DNA from: Limosilactobacillus pulli | Lineage (GTDB): Bacteria > Bacillota > Bacilli > Lactobacillales > Lactobacillaceae | NCBI RefSeq assembly: GCF_947381555.1 | Contig: NZ_CANCWQ010000008.1 | Coordinates: forward strand, 1-64,000 | DNA length: 64,000 bases | Direction of reading: 5' to 3' | Shown here: piece by piece, positions 42,521 through 50,414 of the stretch | Position numbering within the stretch: position 1 is the first letter of the stretch | Layout: each line of letters opens with the position of its first letter | Program-made: the position numbers and the translations under genes | The notes under the pieces: generated by a model | The model's database searches: none | The model's input: the letters and a program-made list of their open reading frames with translations, nothing else | Told to the model about the DNA's origin: nothing

Positions 42521-43000
42521 ATGTCTTATACAATTTCTCAAGTTGCCCAGATGATGGGCGTGGCACCTTCCACGCTTCGCTATTACGATAAAGAGGGGCT
42601 CTTGCCAAACGTCAAGCGGGTCAACGGCATTCGCGTTTTTGAGGATGCCGATTTCCCCTGGCTACGGATTTTAAACTGCCTTAAAGGAACTGGTATGCCA
42701 ATTCGCAAGATCAAAGAATATGTTGATCTGTGCGCAGATGGTGATGCAACGCTGGAGCAGCGCTATTCAATCATCAAGGATCAGCGCCAGCATGTCTTAG
42801 ATCAGATCGAGCAGCTAAACTTTTATCTAAAAGAGCTCGATTACAAAGACTGGTATTATCGGACGGCAATTGCTGCCGGTACTGAAAAAGCAGTCTATCA
42901 TTCCGATCCGGTATCCGGTTTGGCATTGGATGAGATCCCTGGTATGGGGACTGCGCCATCAACTGATGAACAGGAGGAGAAAAATGAGCATTCTGAATGA
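42521..43000 (+). CDS. MerR family transcription regulator
   Basis: Dimeric regulator of 159 residues. The N-terminal winged helix is clear (YTISQVAQMMGVAPSTLRYYDKEGLLPNVKRVNGIRVFEDAD, residues 3-45), followed by the second HTH-like part and a long dimerisation helix (about 75-110). There is no Cys-rich metal loop, and the C-terminal tail is acidic. It autoregulates its operon through the palindrome at 42462-42479. The last residues overlap the aldo/keto reductase start. The type resembles AdhR/NmlR proteins that respond to carbonyl or electrophile stress; the inducer is inferred from the reductase partner. Confidence 0.88.
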   Translation: MSYTISQVAQMMGVAPSTLRYYDKEGLLPNVKRVNGIRVFEDADFPWLRILNCLKGTGMPIRKIKEYVDLCADGDATLEQRYSIIKDQRQHVLDQIEQLNFYLKELDYKDWYYRTAIAAGTEKAVYHSDPVSGLALDEIPGMGTAPSTDEQEEKNEHSE

Positions 43001-43853
43001 AGATTATGTAATAAACAACGGGGTCAAGATCCCCAAATTAGCACTGGGCACTTGGCTGATTGAAGGTCAGACCGCTACCGAAGCCGTTAAAGAAGCTATT
43101 AAGCTGGGCTATCGACACATTGATACGGCTCAAGCCTATGGCAACGAAACCGAGGTTGGGCTGGGCCTGCGCGAATCGGGCAAGGATCGTCAAGCTATCT
43201 TTGTCACGACCAAACTAGCAGCCGAGTTAAAAGACTATGACTCAGCTGCCAAGGCAATTGATGAGTCACTGACCAAATTAGGCCTGGATTACATTGATTT
43301 GATGATCATTCACAGTCCACAGCCATGGAAAGTGGTCAACCAGTCCGATAACCGCTATGAAAAAGGCAATCTTGAAGCTTATCGGGCACTGGAAGATGCC
43401 TATAAGGCTGGTAAATTGCGGGCAATTGGGGTTTCCAACTTCAATCAGCATGACCTGCAAAATATTTTGGATCATGCCGATGTTAAACCTGCTGTTGACC
43501 AGATTTTGGCCCATATTGCCAACACACCGTTTGATTTGATCGACTTTTGTCAGCGAAATGACATCCTGGTTGAGGCCTACTCACCAATTGCGCATGGTGC
43601 CGTTTTAAAGAATTCGGTGCTGGTAGCGATGGCCCAAAAGTACGGCGTTTCTGTCGCCCAACTCTGCATTCGCTATGATCTGCAGCTGGGCATGCTGCCA
43701 TTGCCTAAGACGGCCAACCCAGAACATATGGCACAAAATGCCGCAGTTGATTTTGAAATCGATGCAGCAGATATGGATACATTAAAACAGGTTGAACACA
43801 TTAAAGATTATGGCAATGACAGGTTTTTCCCTGTTTTTGGAGGCAAACTATGA
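42984..43853 (+). CDS. Aldo/keto reductase (2,5-diketo-D-gluconate reductase-like)
   Basis: NADPH-dependent reductase of 289 residues. GYRHIDTAQAYGNE (near 45-58) holds the catalytic Asp and Tyr, FVTTKL (near 77) the Lys, and LMIIHSPQPW (near 110) the His; GVSNFNQHDL and LPLPKTANPEHM (cofactor) complete the fold. ATG at 42984 is just behind AGGAGGAG, inside the end of merR, and the stop overlaps the next start as ATGA, so the three genes form a tight operon. A role in detoxifying reactive aldehydes or methylglyoxal-like compounds fits the regulator. Confidence 0.87.
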   Translation: MSILNEDYVINNGVKIPKLALGTWLIEGQTATEAVKEAIKLGYRHIDTAQAYGNETEVGLGLRESGKDRQAIFVTTKLAAELKDYDSAAKAIDESLTKLGLDYIDLMIIHSPQPWKVVNQSDNRYEKGNLEAYRALEDAYKAGKLRAIGVSNFNQHDLQNILDHADVKPAVDQILAHIANTPFDLIDFCQRNDILVEAYSPIAHGAVLKNSVLVAMAQKYGVSVAQLCIRYDLQLGMLPLPKTANPEHMAQNAAVDFEIDAADMDTLKQVEHIKDYGNDRFFPVFGGKL

Positions 43854-44584
43854 AACAAACTGCAGGACATGATGCTTTAGGCGAATTCGCTCCTGAATTT
43901 GCCCATTTAAATGATGACATTCTTTTTGGTGAGGTTTGGGACCGTGAATCCTTGCTTTCACTCAAACTGCGCAGTATTGCAACGGTCAGTGCCTTGATCG
44001 GCAAAGGTATTACTGACAACTCACTGAAATATCATCTGGCAACCGCTAAGAAAAATGGCGTTAGTAAGACCGAAATGGCTGAATTGCTGACTCACCTGGC
44101 CTTTTATGCTGGTTGGCCAAATGCATGGGCAGCCTTCAACATGGCTAAAGAAGTCTACGCAGATGGTGATGAAGCGGCTTCACATGGTGGCTTCTTTGGC
44201 TTGGGTGAGCCTAACGATGCTTATGCCAAGTACTTTAGTGGCCAGTCTTACCTCAAGGTCCTGACTAAGCCAAACGATCCACTGACCATCAGCAATGTGA
44301 CGTTTAAACCGGGCTGTCGCAATAATTGGCACGTTCACCATGCCAAGAGCGGTGGCGGTCAGGTACTGATCTGTGTTGATGGTGAAGGTTGGTATCAAGA
44401 AGCCGGCAAACCTGCTCAAAGTCTGCACCCTGGCGATATTGTTGAAATTCCAGCCGGTGTCAAGCACTGGCATGGGGCTAAGAAGGATCAATGGTTCAGC
44501 CACCTGGCATTTGAGATTCCTGGCGTTGATACTAGCAACGAATGGCTTGAACCAGTAACTGACAAAGAATACAATCAACTCTAA
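43850..44584 (+). CDS. Carboxymuconolactone decarboxylase-like plus cupin fusion protein
   Basis: Two-domain protein of 244 residues. The N-terminal part (about 15-100) is a CMD/AhpD-type helical domain (SLLSLKLRSIATVSALIGKG, MAELLTHLAFYAGWPNAWAAF) without the CxxC of AhpD. The C-terminal part (about 135-235) is a cupin with VTFKPGCRNNWHVHH and GDIVEIPAGVKHWHGAKKDQWFSHLAFE, giving a His-rich metal site. Such fusions are annotated as gamma-carboxymuconolactone decarboxylases in lactobacilli, but aromatic degradation is absent here. Translation is coupled to the upstream reductase by an ATGA overlap, which points to electrophile or quinone handling. Confidence 0.85.
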   Translation: MKQTAGHDALGEFAPEFAHLNDDILFGEVWDRESLLSLKLRSIATVSALIGKGITDNSLKYHLATAKKNGVSKTEMAELLTHLAFYAGWPNAWAAFNMAKEVYADGDEAASHGGFFGLGEPNDAYAKYFSGQSYLKVLTKPNDPLTISNVTFKPGCRNNWHVHHAKSGGGQVLICVDGEGWYQEAGKPAQSLHPGDIVEIPAGVKHWHGAKKDQWFSHLAFEIPGVDTSNEWLEPVTDKEYNQL

Positions 44585-44603
44585 TTATTTGACCTGATCA
44601 CTC

Positions 44604-44641
44604 AAAAAAGCACTTCTGTCGCTGGCAGAAATGCTTTTTAA
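44604..44641. terminator. Bidirectional terminator between the MerR operon and the AhpD-like gene
   Basis: AAAAAAGCA.TTCTG pairs with CAGAA.TGCTTTTT, with runs on both outer sides. Confidence 0.88.
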
Positions 44642-44648
44642 TTATATT

Positions 44649-44996
44649 TTATTCAGCGGCCTTGGCAAACTGGTCGTAGCATTCCAACGCCTTGCCACCA
44701 TATACCGTGGATGGGCCACCACCCATCATGACAGCTACACCAATCGTCTCAACGATTTCATCACGCGTAGCACCAGCCTTCAAACAGGCCTTGGTATGCT
44801 GAACGATACAGCCTTCACAGCGTACGGCAATCGCAATGGCTAATGATTCCAGCTCTTTAGTCTTAATATCCAGAGCACCATCCTTAATGGCTCCACTATG
44901 CATGGCATTAAAGCCTTTACCGGTATCACCCAGCGCACCGAACAGATTCCGATTGTTGGCCCGCGTTTCATCCAATTCTGCTTGATAATCTGTCAT
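44649..44996 (-). CDS. Carboxymuconolactone decarboxylase family protein (AhpD-like)
   Basis: Helical protein of 115 residues. RCEGCIVQHTKACLKAG has Cys60 and Cys63 with His67, the AhpD-type redox motif, followed by GATRDEIVETIGVAVMMGGGPSTVYGGKAL. Expected to act as a small peroxidase or disulfide-linked partner in thiol redox reactions in the cytoplasm. It converges with the MerR operon that also encodes a CMD domain, giving two relatives side by side. AGGTGATAC precedes the ATG. Substrate unknown. Confidence 0.88.
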   Translation of the reverse strand: MTDYQAELDETRANNRNLFGALGDTGKGFNAMHSGAIKDGALDIKTKELESLAIAIAVRCEGCIVQHTKACLKAGATRDEIVETIGVAVMMGGGPSTVYGGKALECYDQFAKAAE

Positions 44997-45053
44997 AGTA
45001 TCACCTCATTTGGATTGTTGCCTTTAGCATAACACGTCCAAAACAAAGTTCAA

Positions 45054-45170
45054 TCAATCTGCCTGACTGCCAGAAACCTGCAGGCGCTTACGATAATCAC
45101 GCGGTGAGCAGTGCATGCTGGCGCGAAAAACCTTGGCAAAATAGCTGCTAGAGGTCAACCACTGATCGTA
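45054..45170 (-). pseudogene. AraC-family regulator, C-terminal fragment
   Basis: The last 38 residues of an AraC/XylS DNA-binding domain remain (DQWLTSSSYFAKVFRASMHCSPRDYRKRLQ, then a short tail and TGA). The rest of the gene is missing and the adjoining sequence belongs to an unrelated remnant on the other strand. Confidence 0.7.
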
Positions 45171-45171
45171 T

Positions 45172-45398
45172 TGTTGTCGTCTGGCTGGGTGGTCATGCCC
45201 ACAGTTGGCAAAATACTGCTACCCACAGCCATTTGGTACCAACCCCTTATATCGAAAGCAATCCGCGTTATGATATTTTTCATGATGGTCACTATCAATA
45301 TGCGTTCAATCAATCACGGCCTTTGATGCACCATGTTTACCAAATTGATCGCGATCTGATCTGGGAAGACCTGGTTAAAAAACTGACCCAGGCTTGAT
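45172..45398 (+). pseudogene. C-terminal remnant of an unrecognised gene
   Basis: A frame without a start codon encodes IVVVWLGGHAHSWQN, THSHLVPTPYIESNPRYDIF and MHHVYQIDRDLIWEDLVKKLTQA, then TGA at 45396-45398. It abuts the AraC fragment on the opposite strand, marking a rearrangement junction near 45170. Family not recognised. Confidence 0.4.
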
Positions 45399-45447
45399 TT
45401 CACGAACCTGATTCTAGATGATTGTTCAGCTGAATTGCAATAATCAC

Positions 45448-46056
45448 CTAAAGCATCAGCATTGAATGTGCAACATTGCTATTTGGCTCAGTCGCATGGT
45501 ATAAGAAGCACCCCGGTTCATGACTGTTAACTACGCCCACTGCCTGCAGGTAGGCATAGACCGTCTTGGTGCCAACAAACTTCATGCCGCGTTTTTTGAG
45601 ATCTTTAGACACGATGTCGGACAGTGGTGAATGGGTCTGGCCGGTTTCATAAATCGTCTTGCCAACTGTCCAGTGCCATAAGTACTTAGCAAATGAGCCC
45701 CATTCTTTTTGAATCTGCATAAAAACCTGCGCATTATTGACGGCAGCATTGATCTTCAAGCGGTGGCGAATGATGCTGGGATCGTTTTGCAGCCGCTGCT
45801 GATCAGCTTGCGTAAATTGCGCTATTTTTTTAACGTCAAAATCAGCAAAAGCATGTGCAAAACCTTCTTCTTTGTTTAAAACAATCTCCCAGGAAAGTCC
45901 CGCTTGAAAGATCTCTAAAATCAGCATTTTAAACAGTTCATGGTCATCTTTGACTGGACGGCCCCACTTTTGATCATGGTACTGAACATAACGTGGATTT
46001 TGTGGATTGGCCCATGGACAGCGTATTTTGCCATCTTGCCATTGATTCATTTTCAT
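45448..46056 (-). CDS. tag: DNA-3-methyladenine glycosylase I
   Basis: Base-excision repair enzyme of about 202 residues that removes 3-methyladenine. RCPWA (near 12-16) and HDQKWGRP with LFKMLILEIFQAGLSW (near 42-57) are Tag signatures; the zinc site is provided by the N-terminal Cys, the His of YHDQKWG and His/Cys of NSHEPGCF near the C-terminus. The helix-hairpin-helix-like segment lies between. Several starts are possible (GTG 46059, ATG 46056, ATG 46050) behind AAAGGG. Monocistronic. Confidence 0.9.
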   Translation of the reverse strand: MKMNQWQDGKIRCPWANPQNPRYVQYHDQKWGRPVKDDHELFKMLILEIFQAGLSWEIVLNKEEGFAHAFADFDVKKIAQFTQADQQRLQNDPSIIRHRLKINAAVNNAQVFMQIQKEWGSFAKYLWHWTVGKTIYETGQTHSPLSDIVSKDLKKRGMKFVGTKTVYAYLQAVGVVNSHEPGCFLYHATEPNSNVAHSMLML

Positions 46057-46174
46057 CACCCTTTCTTAACTAATCTAATCTTACTAAATTGATAATCATT
46101 CGCCAACGAGCATTTCCAATTTTGAAATGCTCATTTTTTGATCTTAATTCTAGTTTGATGGTCATTTTTTGGCA

Positions 46175-46189
46175 TCGAAATCGTTTTCT
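46175..46189 (+). promoter_or_regulatory. cre-like site with one mismatch
   Basis: TCGAAATCGTTTTCT fits the CcpA consensus WTGNAANCGNWNNCW except at the second position. It lies about 80 bp upstream of the better cre site in front of the MFS-nadC operon. Confidence 0.35.
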
Positions 46190-46253
46190 GAGTATCCATT
46201 ACCAAAATTATTTTAGGTAGTTTTTACTTTTATAAAGTATTATTAAACCAGTT

Positions 46254-46268
46254 TTGTAAACGCTAACT
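46254..46268 (+). promoter_or_regulatory. Consensus cre site (CcpA) within a 24-bp dyad
   Basis: TTGTAAACGCTAACT matches WTGNAANCGNWNNCW at every fixed position. It overlaps a longer inverted repeat, GTAAACG (46256-46262) and CGTTTAC (46273-46279) with inner TAAC/GTTA. The site is 122 bp before the MFS gene start. It may bind CcpA, or a dedicated NAD-metabolism repressor (NiaR sites are also palindromic), or both. Confidence 0.6.
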
Positions 46269-46311
46269 GTTACGTTTACCTAGTTAGTAAATAATTAATT
46301 CTAGCTTGCAT

Positions 46312-46348
46312 TTGACCGATAAAGGACTAAACTTGACCGAAATAAAGG
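46312..46348 (+). repeat. Direct repeat in the MFS-nadC upstream region
   Basis: TTGACCGATAAAGG (46312-46325) and TTGACCGAAATAAAGG (46333-46348) are spaced by 21 bp, two helical turns. They could be activator sites or alternative -35 elements. Confidence 0.5.
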
Positions 46349-46389
46349 TAATTCTTACTTTTACAAAATTTGGTTAAGGGAGCAGAAAA

Positions 46390-47583
46390 ATGGATCAAAG
46401 TTTAACAGCCAAGAAAACGGCCTTGGCTTCGTTTTTAATCATTGCAACGGCATGGATGTTTGACGCGTTGGACGTAGGTCTGCTGTCATTTATCATGCCG
46501 ATCGTGCGTAAAGCGTGGGGGCTGGCCAATTCACAGACCGGATTGATCAGTTCGGTCAGCACTATTGGGATGATCTGCGGTGGCTTTTATTTTGGTCACC
46601 TGGCTGATCGAATTGGCCGCAAGAACACGCTGATCATTACCCTGCTGATGTTTTCACTGGGAAATGTGGTCTTAGCGGCCGCGGTTGGCTTTAAAAGCTT
46701 TTTGGTAATTCGTTTCTTTGTTGGCATGGGACTCGGTGGCGAACTGCCAGTAGCTGCTACTTACATTTCTGACTTGTACCAGGGCAACAAGCGCTCACAA
46801 ATGCTGATTATGGCTGACAGCTTTTGGGCAATTGGCTGGTTGATTGCCTCATTCCTGTCATTTTTGTTCAGCACGCAAATTGGCTGGCGGGGTCTGCTTT
46901 TAGTTACCGCGCTGACTGGATTCTTTGCTATTATGATGCGTCGTAATATTCAAGAAATCAGTCATGTTCAAACAAAACAGGTTGGTTTGGGCCAAGCCTT
47001 AAAGAAATCGTTTCATGGCAAGACCATTCTGCTTTGGATTGCCTGGTTAATGGTCATGTTTAGCTATTATGGAATGTTTATGTGGTTGCCAAGCATTATG
47101 CTGGCACGAGGCAACAGCGTGATTGAAAGTTTCGGTTATACAACGATCATTGTGGTGGCCCAGTTACCAGGATACTATCTGGCGGCTTGGCTGGCTGGTA
47201 AAATCAAAACTAAGTACGTCTTCGCAATCTACATGTTGGGGACGGCACTAGGCGCGATCATGTTTGGCAATGTTTCGAGCAGCGCTTTGACGGTTATTGC
47301 CGGCTGCATCCTATCGTTCTTCAACCTCGGCGCTTACGGTGCCATCATCGCTTTGACGCCAACCCTGTATGAGACTGACGTTCGTGGTACGATGACGGGG
47401 ATGGCGCAAGGAATGGGCCGGATTGGTGCCGTCGTTGGTCCGCTGCTGGTTGGGATTTGGATCGATCAGCATGTCAGCATCAATATGATCTTTTTGATTT
47501 TCATGATTTCTTTGATTATTGGTTCGGTGGCTGTCTTGGCATTGCCAGAACCAGGAAAGAATGAGGGCGCTCATGCTGAATGA
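46390..47583 (+). CDS. MFS transporter, NiaP-like (nicotinate or quinolinate uptake proposed)
   Basis: Twelve-helix permease of 397 residues in the aromatic acid/sugar symporter branch of the MFS. ATAWMFDALDVGLLSFIMP (helix 1 with the acid pair), GHLADRIGRKNTL (motif A) and RFFVGMGLGGELPVAATYISDLYQG match NiaP and related carriers. Its last codons overlap the nadC start, so the operon encodes uptake plus phosphoribosylation of a pyridine carboxylate. Since nadC acts on quinolinate and no nadA or nadB is present nearby, quinolinate is the attractive cargo; nicotinate is the family alternative. AGGGAGCAG precedes the ATG. Confidence 0.75.
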   Translation: MDQSLTAKKTALASFLIIATAWMFDALDVGLLSFIMPIVRKAWGLANSQTGLISSVSTIGMICGGFYFGHLADRIGRKNTLIITLLMFSLGNVVLAAAVGFKSFLVIRFFVGMGLGGELPVAATYISDLYQGNKRSQMLIMADSFWAIGWLIASFLSFLFSTQIGWRGLLLVTALTGFFAIMMRRNIQEISHVQTKQVGLGQALKKSFHGKTILLWIAWLMVMFSYYGMFMWLPSIMLARGNSVIESFGYTTIIVVAQLPGYYLAAWLAGKIKTKYVFAIYMLGTALGAIMFGNVSSSALTVIAGCILSFFNLGAYGAIIALTPTLYETDVRGTMTGMAQGMGRIGAVVGPLLVGIWIDQHVSINMIFLIFMISLIIGSVAVLALPEPGKNEGAHAE

Positions 47584-48412
47584 TTTTCTTCTAAAACAAA
47601 AACTGACCGCTTTTTTAAAAGAAGATCTGGAATTTGGGGATGCCAGTCTTGCTCCCCTACCAGATCATGTCATTGAAGGAACGTTTATTGCCAAAGCTGA
47701 TGGTATTGTCTGCGGCCTACAGGTTATCAGTGCCGTCTATGACCTTTTAGGTGGTGCTGAAGTTGAGTTGTTGGTCAGCGATGGTGAAAAAGTCGCTAAA
47801 AAGACCGAGCTAGCACGAGTTAAAGGATCAGCTGCCGTTTTACTAAGCGGTGAACGGGTTATTTTGAATCTGCTGCAGCACATGAGCGGGATTGCCACTA
47901 AAACTGCTCAAGCCGTCCAGCTGCTGGCTGATCCAACCATCAAAATCGTGGATACGCGCAAGACGATGCCTGGGCTAAGAATGTTTGAAAAAGCAGCTGT
48001 CCGTGCTGGTGGCGGTTTTAATCATCGCATGGGACTGACGCACGGGATTATGTTAAAAGACAATCATCTGGCATTGGCGGGCAGCGTTGGCAAGGCAATC
48101 GATCTAGCCAAGCAGAGCGTGGGACCTATGACACGCGTGGAGGTTGAAGTTGAAACACTCAGTGAATTACAGGAAGCTATCAAACACCATGCCGATGTGA
48201 TTATGTTTGATAATCAAAAGCCAGCAACCATCAAGCAATGGCAAAAACTGGTGCCAGCCGGAATTCTTACTGAAGCTTCAGGCGGCATTGATCTAGCAAA
48301 TATTGCCCAATACCAGGGCTGCGGCGTTGACTTTGTTTCACTGGGGACGTTAACCAATGCCGTTGAACCACTGGACATCAGTTTTCTAATCAATGGCGCC
48401 ATTAAAAGCTGA
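47573..48412 (+). CDS. nadC: Nicotinate-nucleotide diphosphorylase (carboxylating), quinolinate phosphoribosyltransferase
   Basis: Converts quinolinate and PRPP to nicotinate mononucleotide. The 279-residue enzyme has LLSGERVILNLLQHMSGIAT (near 88-107), the active-site VDTRKTMPGLRMFEKAAVRAGGG (near 133-155) with Arg/Lys ligands and FNHRMGLTHGIMLKDNH, and the C-terminal EASGGIDLANI and FVSLGTLT phosphate site. ATG at 47573, behind GAGGGCG, overlaps the transporter stop by 11 bp. Earlier in-frame starts lie inside the transporter gene. An orphan nadC beside a transporter indicates salvage rather than de novo synthesis. Confidence 0.92.
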   Translation: MLNDFLLKQKLTAFLKEDLEFGDASLAPLPDHVIEGTFIAKADGIVCGLQVISAVYDLLGGAEVELLVSDGEKVAKKTELARVKGSAAVLLSGERVILNLLQHMSGIATKTAQAVQLLADPTIKIVDTRKTMPGLRMFEKAAVRAGGGFNHRMGLTHGIMLKDNHLALAGSVGKAIDLAKQSVGPMTRVEVEVETLSELQEAIKHHADVIMFDNQKPATIKQWQKLVPAGILTEASGGIDLANIAQYQGCGVDFVSLGTLTNAVEPLDISFLINGAIKS

Positions 48413-48453
48413 AGTGTTGACTAATAAAAAATTTATTGGCTATCCGGATTTTC

Positions 48454-49197
48454 TCAATACGGCAAAACTATTTCGTGAGGTTGCACAGCCGGATCGTGAT
48501 TGGCAATACATTCAATACAGTATTGATCTTTAGCTACTTCAGCCAGGTAGTTCAATGATCGCTGAGCCGCCTTTCGATCAATCACTACCCCTGGCGTCAG
48601 ATTCTCAATCCATGATTTGGCAGCATATCCGCCATCGGAAGCAAGCATTACATATTCCTTACGTCCAGGAGCTTGAAGCTTGGCAGCACATAGCCCGGCA
48701 CTGTGTCCTGGTTCCCAAATCATTTTAATCGTCCCATCGCCAAAAAGATCAAATGAACGATTCCAAGCACCATCATTACTGTCAGCCAGCTCAAACGTCT
48801 TTAAAGGCACGTTTTTCCATTCATGAGGGAGATAATGCAGATGACTAAACAACACATAGTCCAGATCACTGGGTTGGATTCCCATCTTGTTCAACCGTTC
48901 ATCTACTGACTGACCGTATGGAAGCACTGCCTTGTTGACTGGCCATTGAAAGCTAAGATTTTTTAATTGATGATCGCGGTTCGCTTTATTCCAACCAGTA
49001 TCAATTAAAACCAAACCATGGGGATGTTCAATTAGATAGACAGAAACCGGAACTGTGATGCGATGACTCTTTAAACGAAACATCCCCGTAAATGCCCAGG
49101 GAAGATCGCCTTTATGATGAAATGGCAAGGCCTCATCAACGATTACCTGGCCAGTATGCAAGACGTGTATTTTAATTTGATTCGGCTTTGTTTTCAT
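48454..49197 (-). CDS. Metallo-beta-lactamase-fold hydrolase with damaged metal motif
   Basis: Protein of 247 residues, shorter than its lactonase-like relatives (about 275). The fold is clear: PVSVYLIEHPHGLVLIDTGWN (near 50-70), SFDLFGDGTIKMIWEPGHSAG with His165, and LASDGGYAAKSW with the bridging Asp. The zinc motif HxHxDH should follow the first strand, but the sequence is HLHYLPHE (119-126), so Asp and the third His are absent; flanking alignment suggests an in-frame deletion of about 25-30 residues directly after HLHY. Binuclear metal binding is doubtful. It is divergent from a TetR gene that probably represses it. Substrate unknown. Confidence 0.78.
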   Translation of the reverse strand: MKTKPNQIKIHVLHTGQVIVDEALPFHHKGDLPWAFTGMFRLKSHRITVPVSVYLIEHPHGLVLIDTGWNKANRDHQLKNLSFQWPVNKAVLPYGQSVDERLNKMGIQPSDLDYVLFSHLHYLPHEWKNVPLKTFELADSNDGAWNRSFDLFGDGTIKMIWEPGHSAGLCAAKLQAPGRKEYVMLASDGGYAAKSWIENLTPGVVIDRKAAQRSLNYLAEVAKDQYCIECIANHDPAVQPHEIVLPY

Positions 49198-49313
49198 TTT
49201 AATCGGCTCCTTTATGACTTATCAATAAACTTATTTTAAGATTACTGTCGACTAAAACAATTACTATTATTAAACTAAATGTATATTAAAGTCTTTTAGG
49301 AGCTGTTATATCA

Positions 49314-49928
49314 ATGAATAAGAATGATTTACGATGGCTAAGAACGGAGCAGAAAATTAAGCATGCCCTAATTGCCGAACTGCAGCAAAAGTCATTTGCC
49401 CAGCTTCGCGTCGTCGATCTGATTAACAGAGCATTAATCAGTCGTCGAGCCTTTTATCTTCATTATGAAGACAAGTACGATCTGCTGAACAAACTAGAAG
49501 GTCAGTTAATCAAACAGCTTCAAGAACGGCTACAAAAAAATCATGCACTGTTTGATCGCAGCAGCGTCCCTCGCAACGATCAATACCTCCTCACTAATGA
49601 AGCATTTAATGAAGTATTGTCTTTTATTGATCAAGAACGAGCTCTTTTCAAAGTCCTCTTATCACCAAATGGCGACCCGCATTTTAGCAGACGGCTGCGT
49701 TCACTTATGGGCGATGAGATCATTTTTCGCGCCCGCCTTTATCATGCATACACGACCAACCAAATTCCAACTCGGTATGTTAAAGAAATCATGGTTGGAC
49801 TGTTATTTGATCGCATAAATTCATGGATCAGCAACCCTCATCTAGAAAGCCCTGAAACGTTTGCCAAAATTCTAACTGCAAGCAGATTGACCGCCCCAAT
49901 GGAACTATTGATTATCCCCCAAAAATAA
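49314..49928 (+). CDS. TetR/AcrR family regulator
   Basis: Regulator of 204 residues. The N-terminal helix-turn-helix reads KIKHALIAELQQKSFAQLRVVDLINRALISRRAFYLHYEDKYDLLNKL (about 14-61), with the recognition helix followed by the F-Y-x-H-Y-x-D-K TetR signature. The C-terminal ligand-binding part (about 70-204) is helical and resembles TetR_C_7/DhaS-like proteins. It is divergent from the MBL-fold gene over 116 bp, the usual arrangement for repressor and target. TAGGAGC lies before the ATG. Confidence 0.87.
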   Translation: MNKNDLRWLRTEQKIKHALIAELQQKSFAQLRVVDLINRALISRRAFYLHYEDKYDLLNKLEGQLIKQLQERLQKNHALFDRSSVPRNDQYLLTNEAFNEVLSFIDQERALFKVLLSPNGDPHFSRRLRSLMGDEIIFRARLYHAYTTNQIPTRYVKEIMVGLLFDRINSWISNPHLESPETFAKILTASRLTAPMELLIIPQK

Positions 49929-49976
49929 AGCGTTCTGCCATAACCGAATTTTCGTGCCAAATCAGAACGCTTTTTT
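49928..49976. terminator. Terminator after the TetR gene
   Basis: AAAGCGTTCTG and CAGAACGCTTT, 11-bp arms with a long loop, followed by seven Ts. It also serves the leftward dehydrogenase remnant. Confidence 0.85.
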
Positions 49977-49987
49977 TCTTTAGAGGG

Positions 49988-50187
49988 TTAACTAAATGAC
50001 TTCTCCATTGTTACAACGGCCTTGATAACCTTACCCGCATTGGAGTCTTCGCAAGCTTGCTCCAGTTGTTCGAATGGATACTTCGTAATGATCTTATCGA
50101 CTGGGAAACGCTCTTCCTTGTAGAGCTGAACCAAGCGTGGGATAAAGATCTTGGGATTAGCGTCCCCTTCACAGCAGATGAAGCGAC
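49988..50187 (-). pseudogene. Zinc-type alcohol dehydrogenase, C-terminal fragment
   Basis: The final 65 codons of a medium-chain dehydrogenase remain (FICCEGDANPKIFIPRLVQLYKEERFPVDKIITKYPFEQLEQACEDSN in family order, then GKVIKAVVTMEKSFS and TAA at 49988-49990). The upstream part is cut at about 50187 by the end of an IS200/IS605-type element and is not found on its other side, so insertion was accompanied by deletion or rearrangement. Confidence 0.78.
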
Positions 50188-50189
50188 GT

Positions 50190-50414
50190 CAAGCTACCCC
50201 CGAATAAAATTCGGGGGCTTGTAGACTTCACCCATCAGTTCATCGCTGAATGAGTTACTAGCTACAATTTGCCTAGATAAAGCCAGCGTAGCAACATCTC
50301 AGATAATAAATTATCTTCGGATGGCACTATGTCTTACAGCCAATAACTAGGCCATTTAAGATCAAGCTAACGCTTAATCTAGGGGCGCAAGTTTCCAAAC
50401 GTCCCTTTCTAAAA
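50190..50414 (-). ncRNA. Probable TnpB omega (guide) RNA
   Basis: In TnpB elements the guide RNA overlaps the 3' end of tnpB and runs to the element's right end, its last 16-20 nt coming from flanking DNA. Here 225 non-coding bases lie between the tnpB stop and the hairpin-bearing end, with several stems (for example around AAGCGTTAGCTT and the terminal CCCCCGAAT/ATTCGGGGG). The guide would then read into the alcohol dehydrogenase fragment (beginning GTCGCTTCATCTGC or very near). RNA and boundaries are inferred from the family. Confidence 0.6.

Noticed and set aside
46312..46348. TTGACC direct repeats as two -35 boxes
   Set aside because: Neither has a convincing -10 at 16-18 bp, so they are listed only as repeats.
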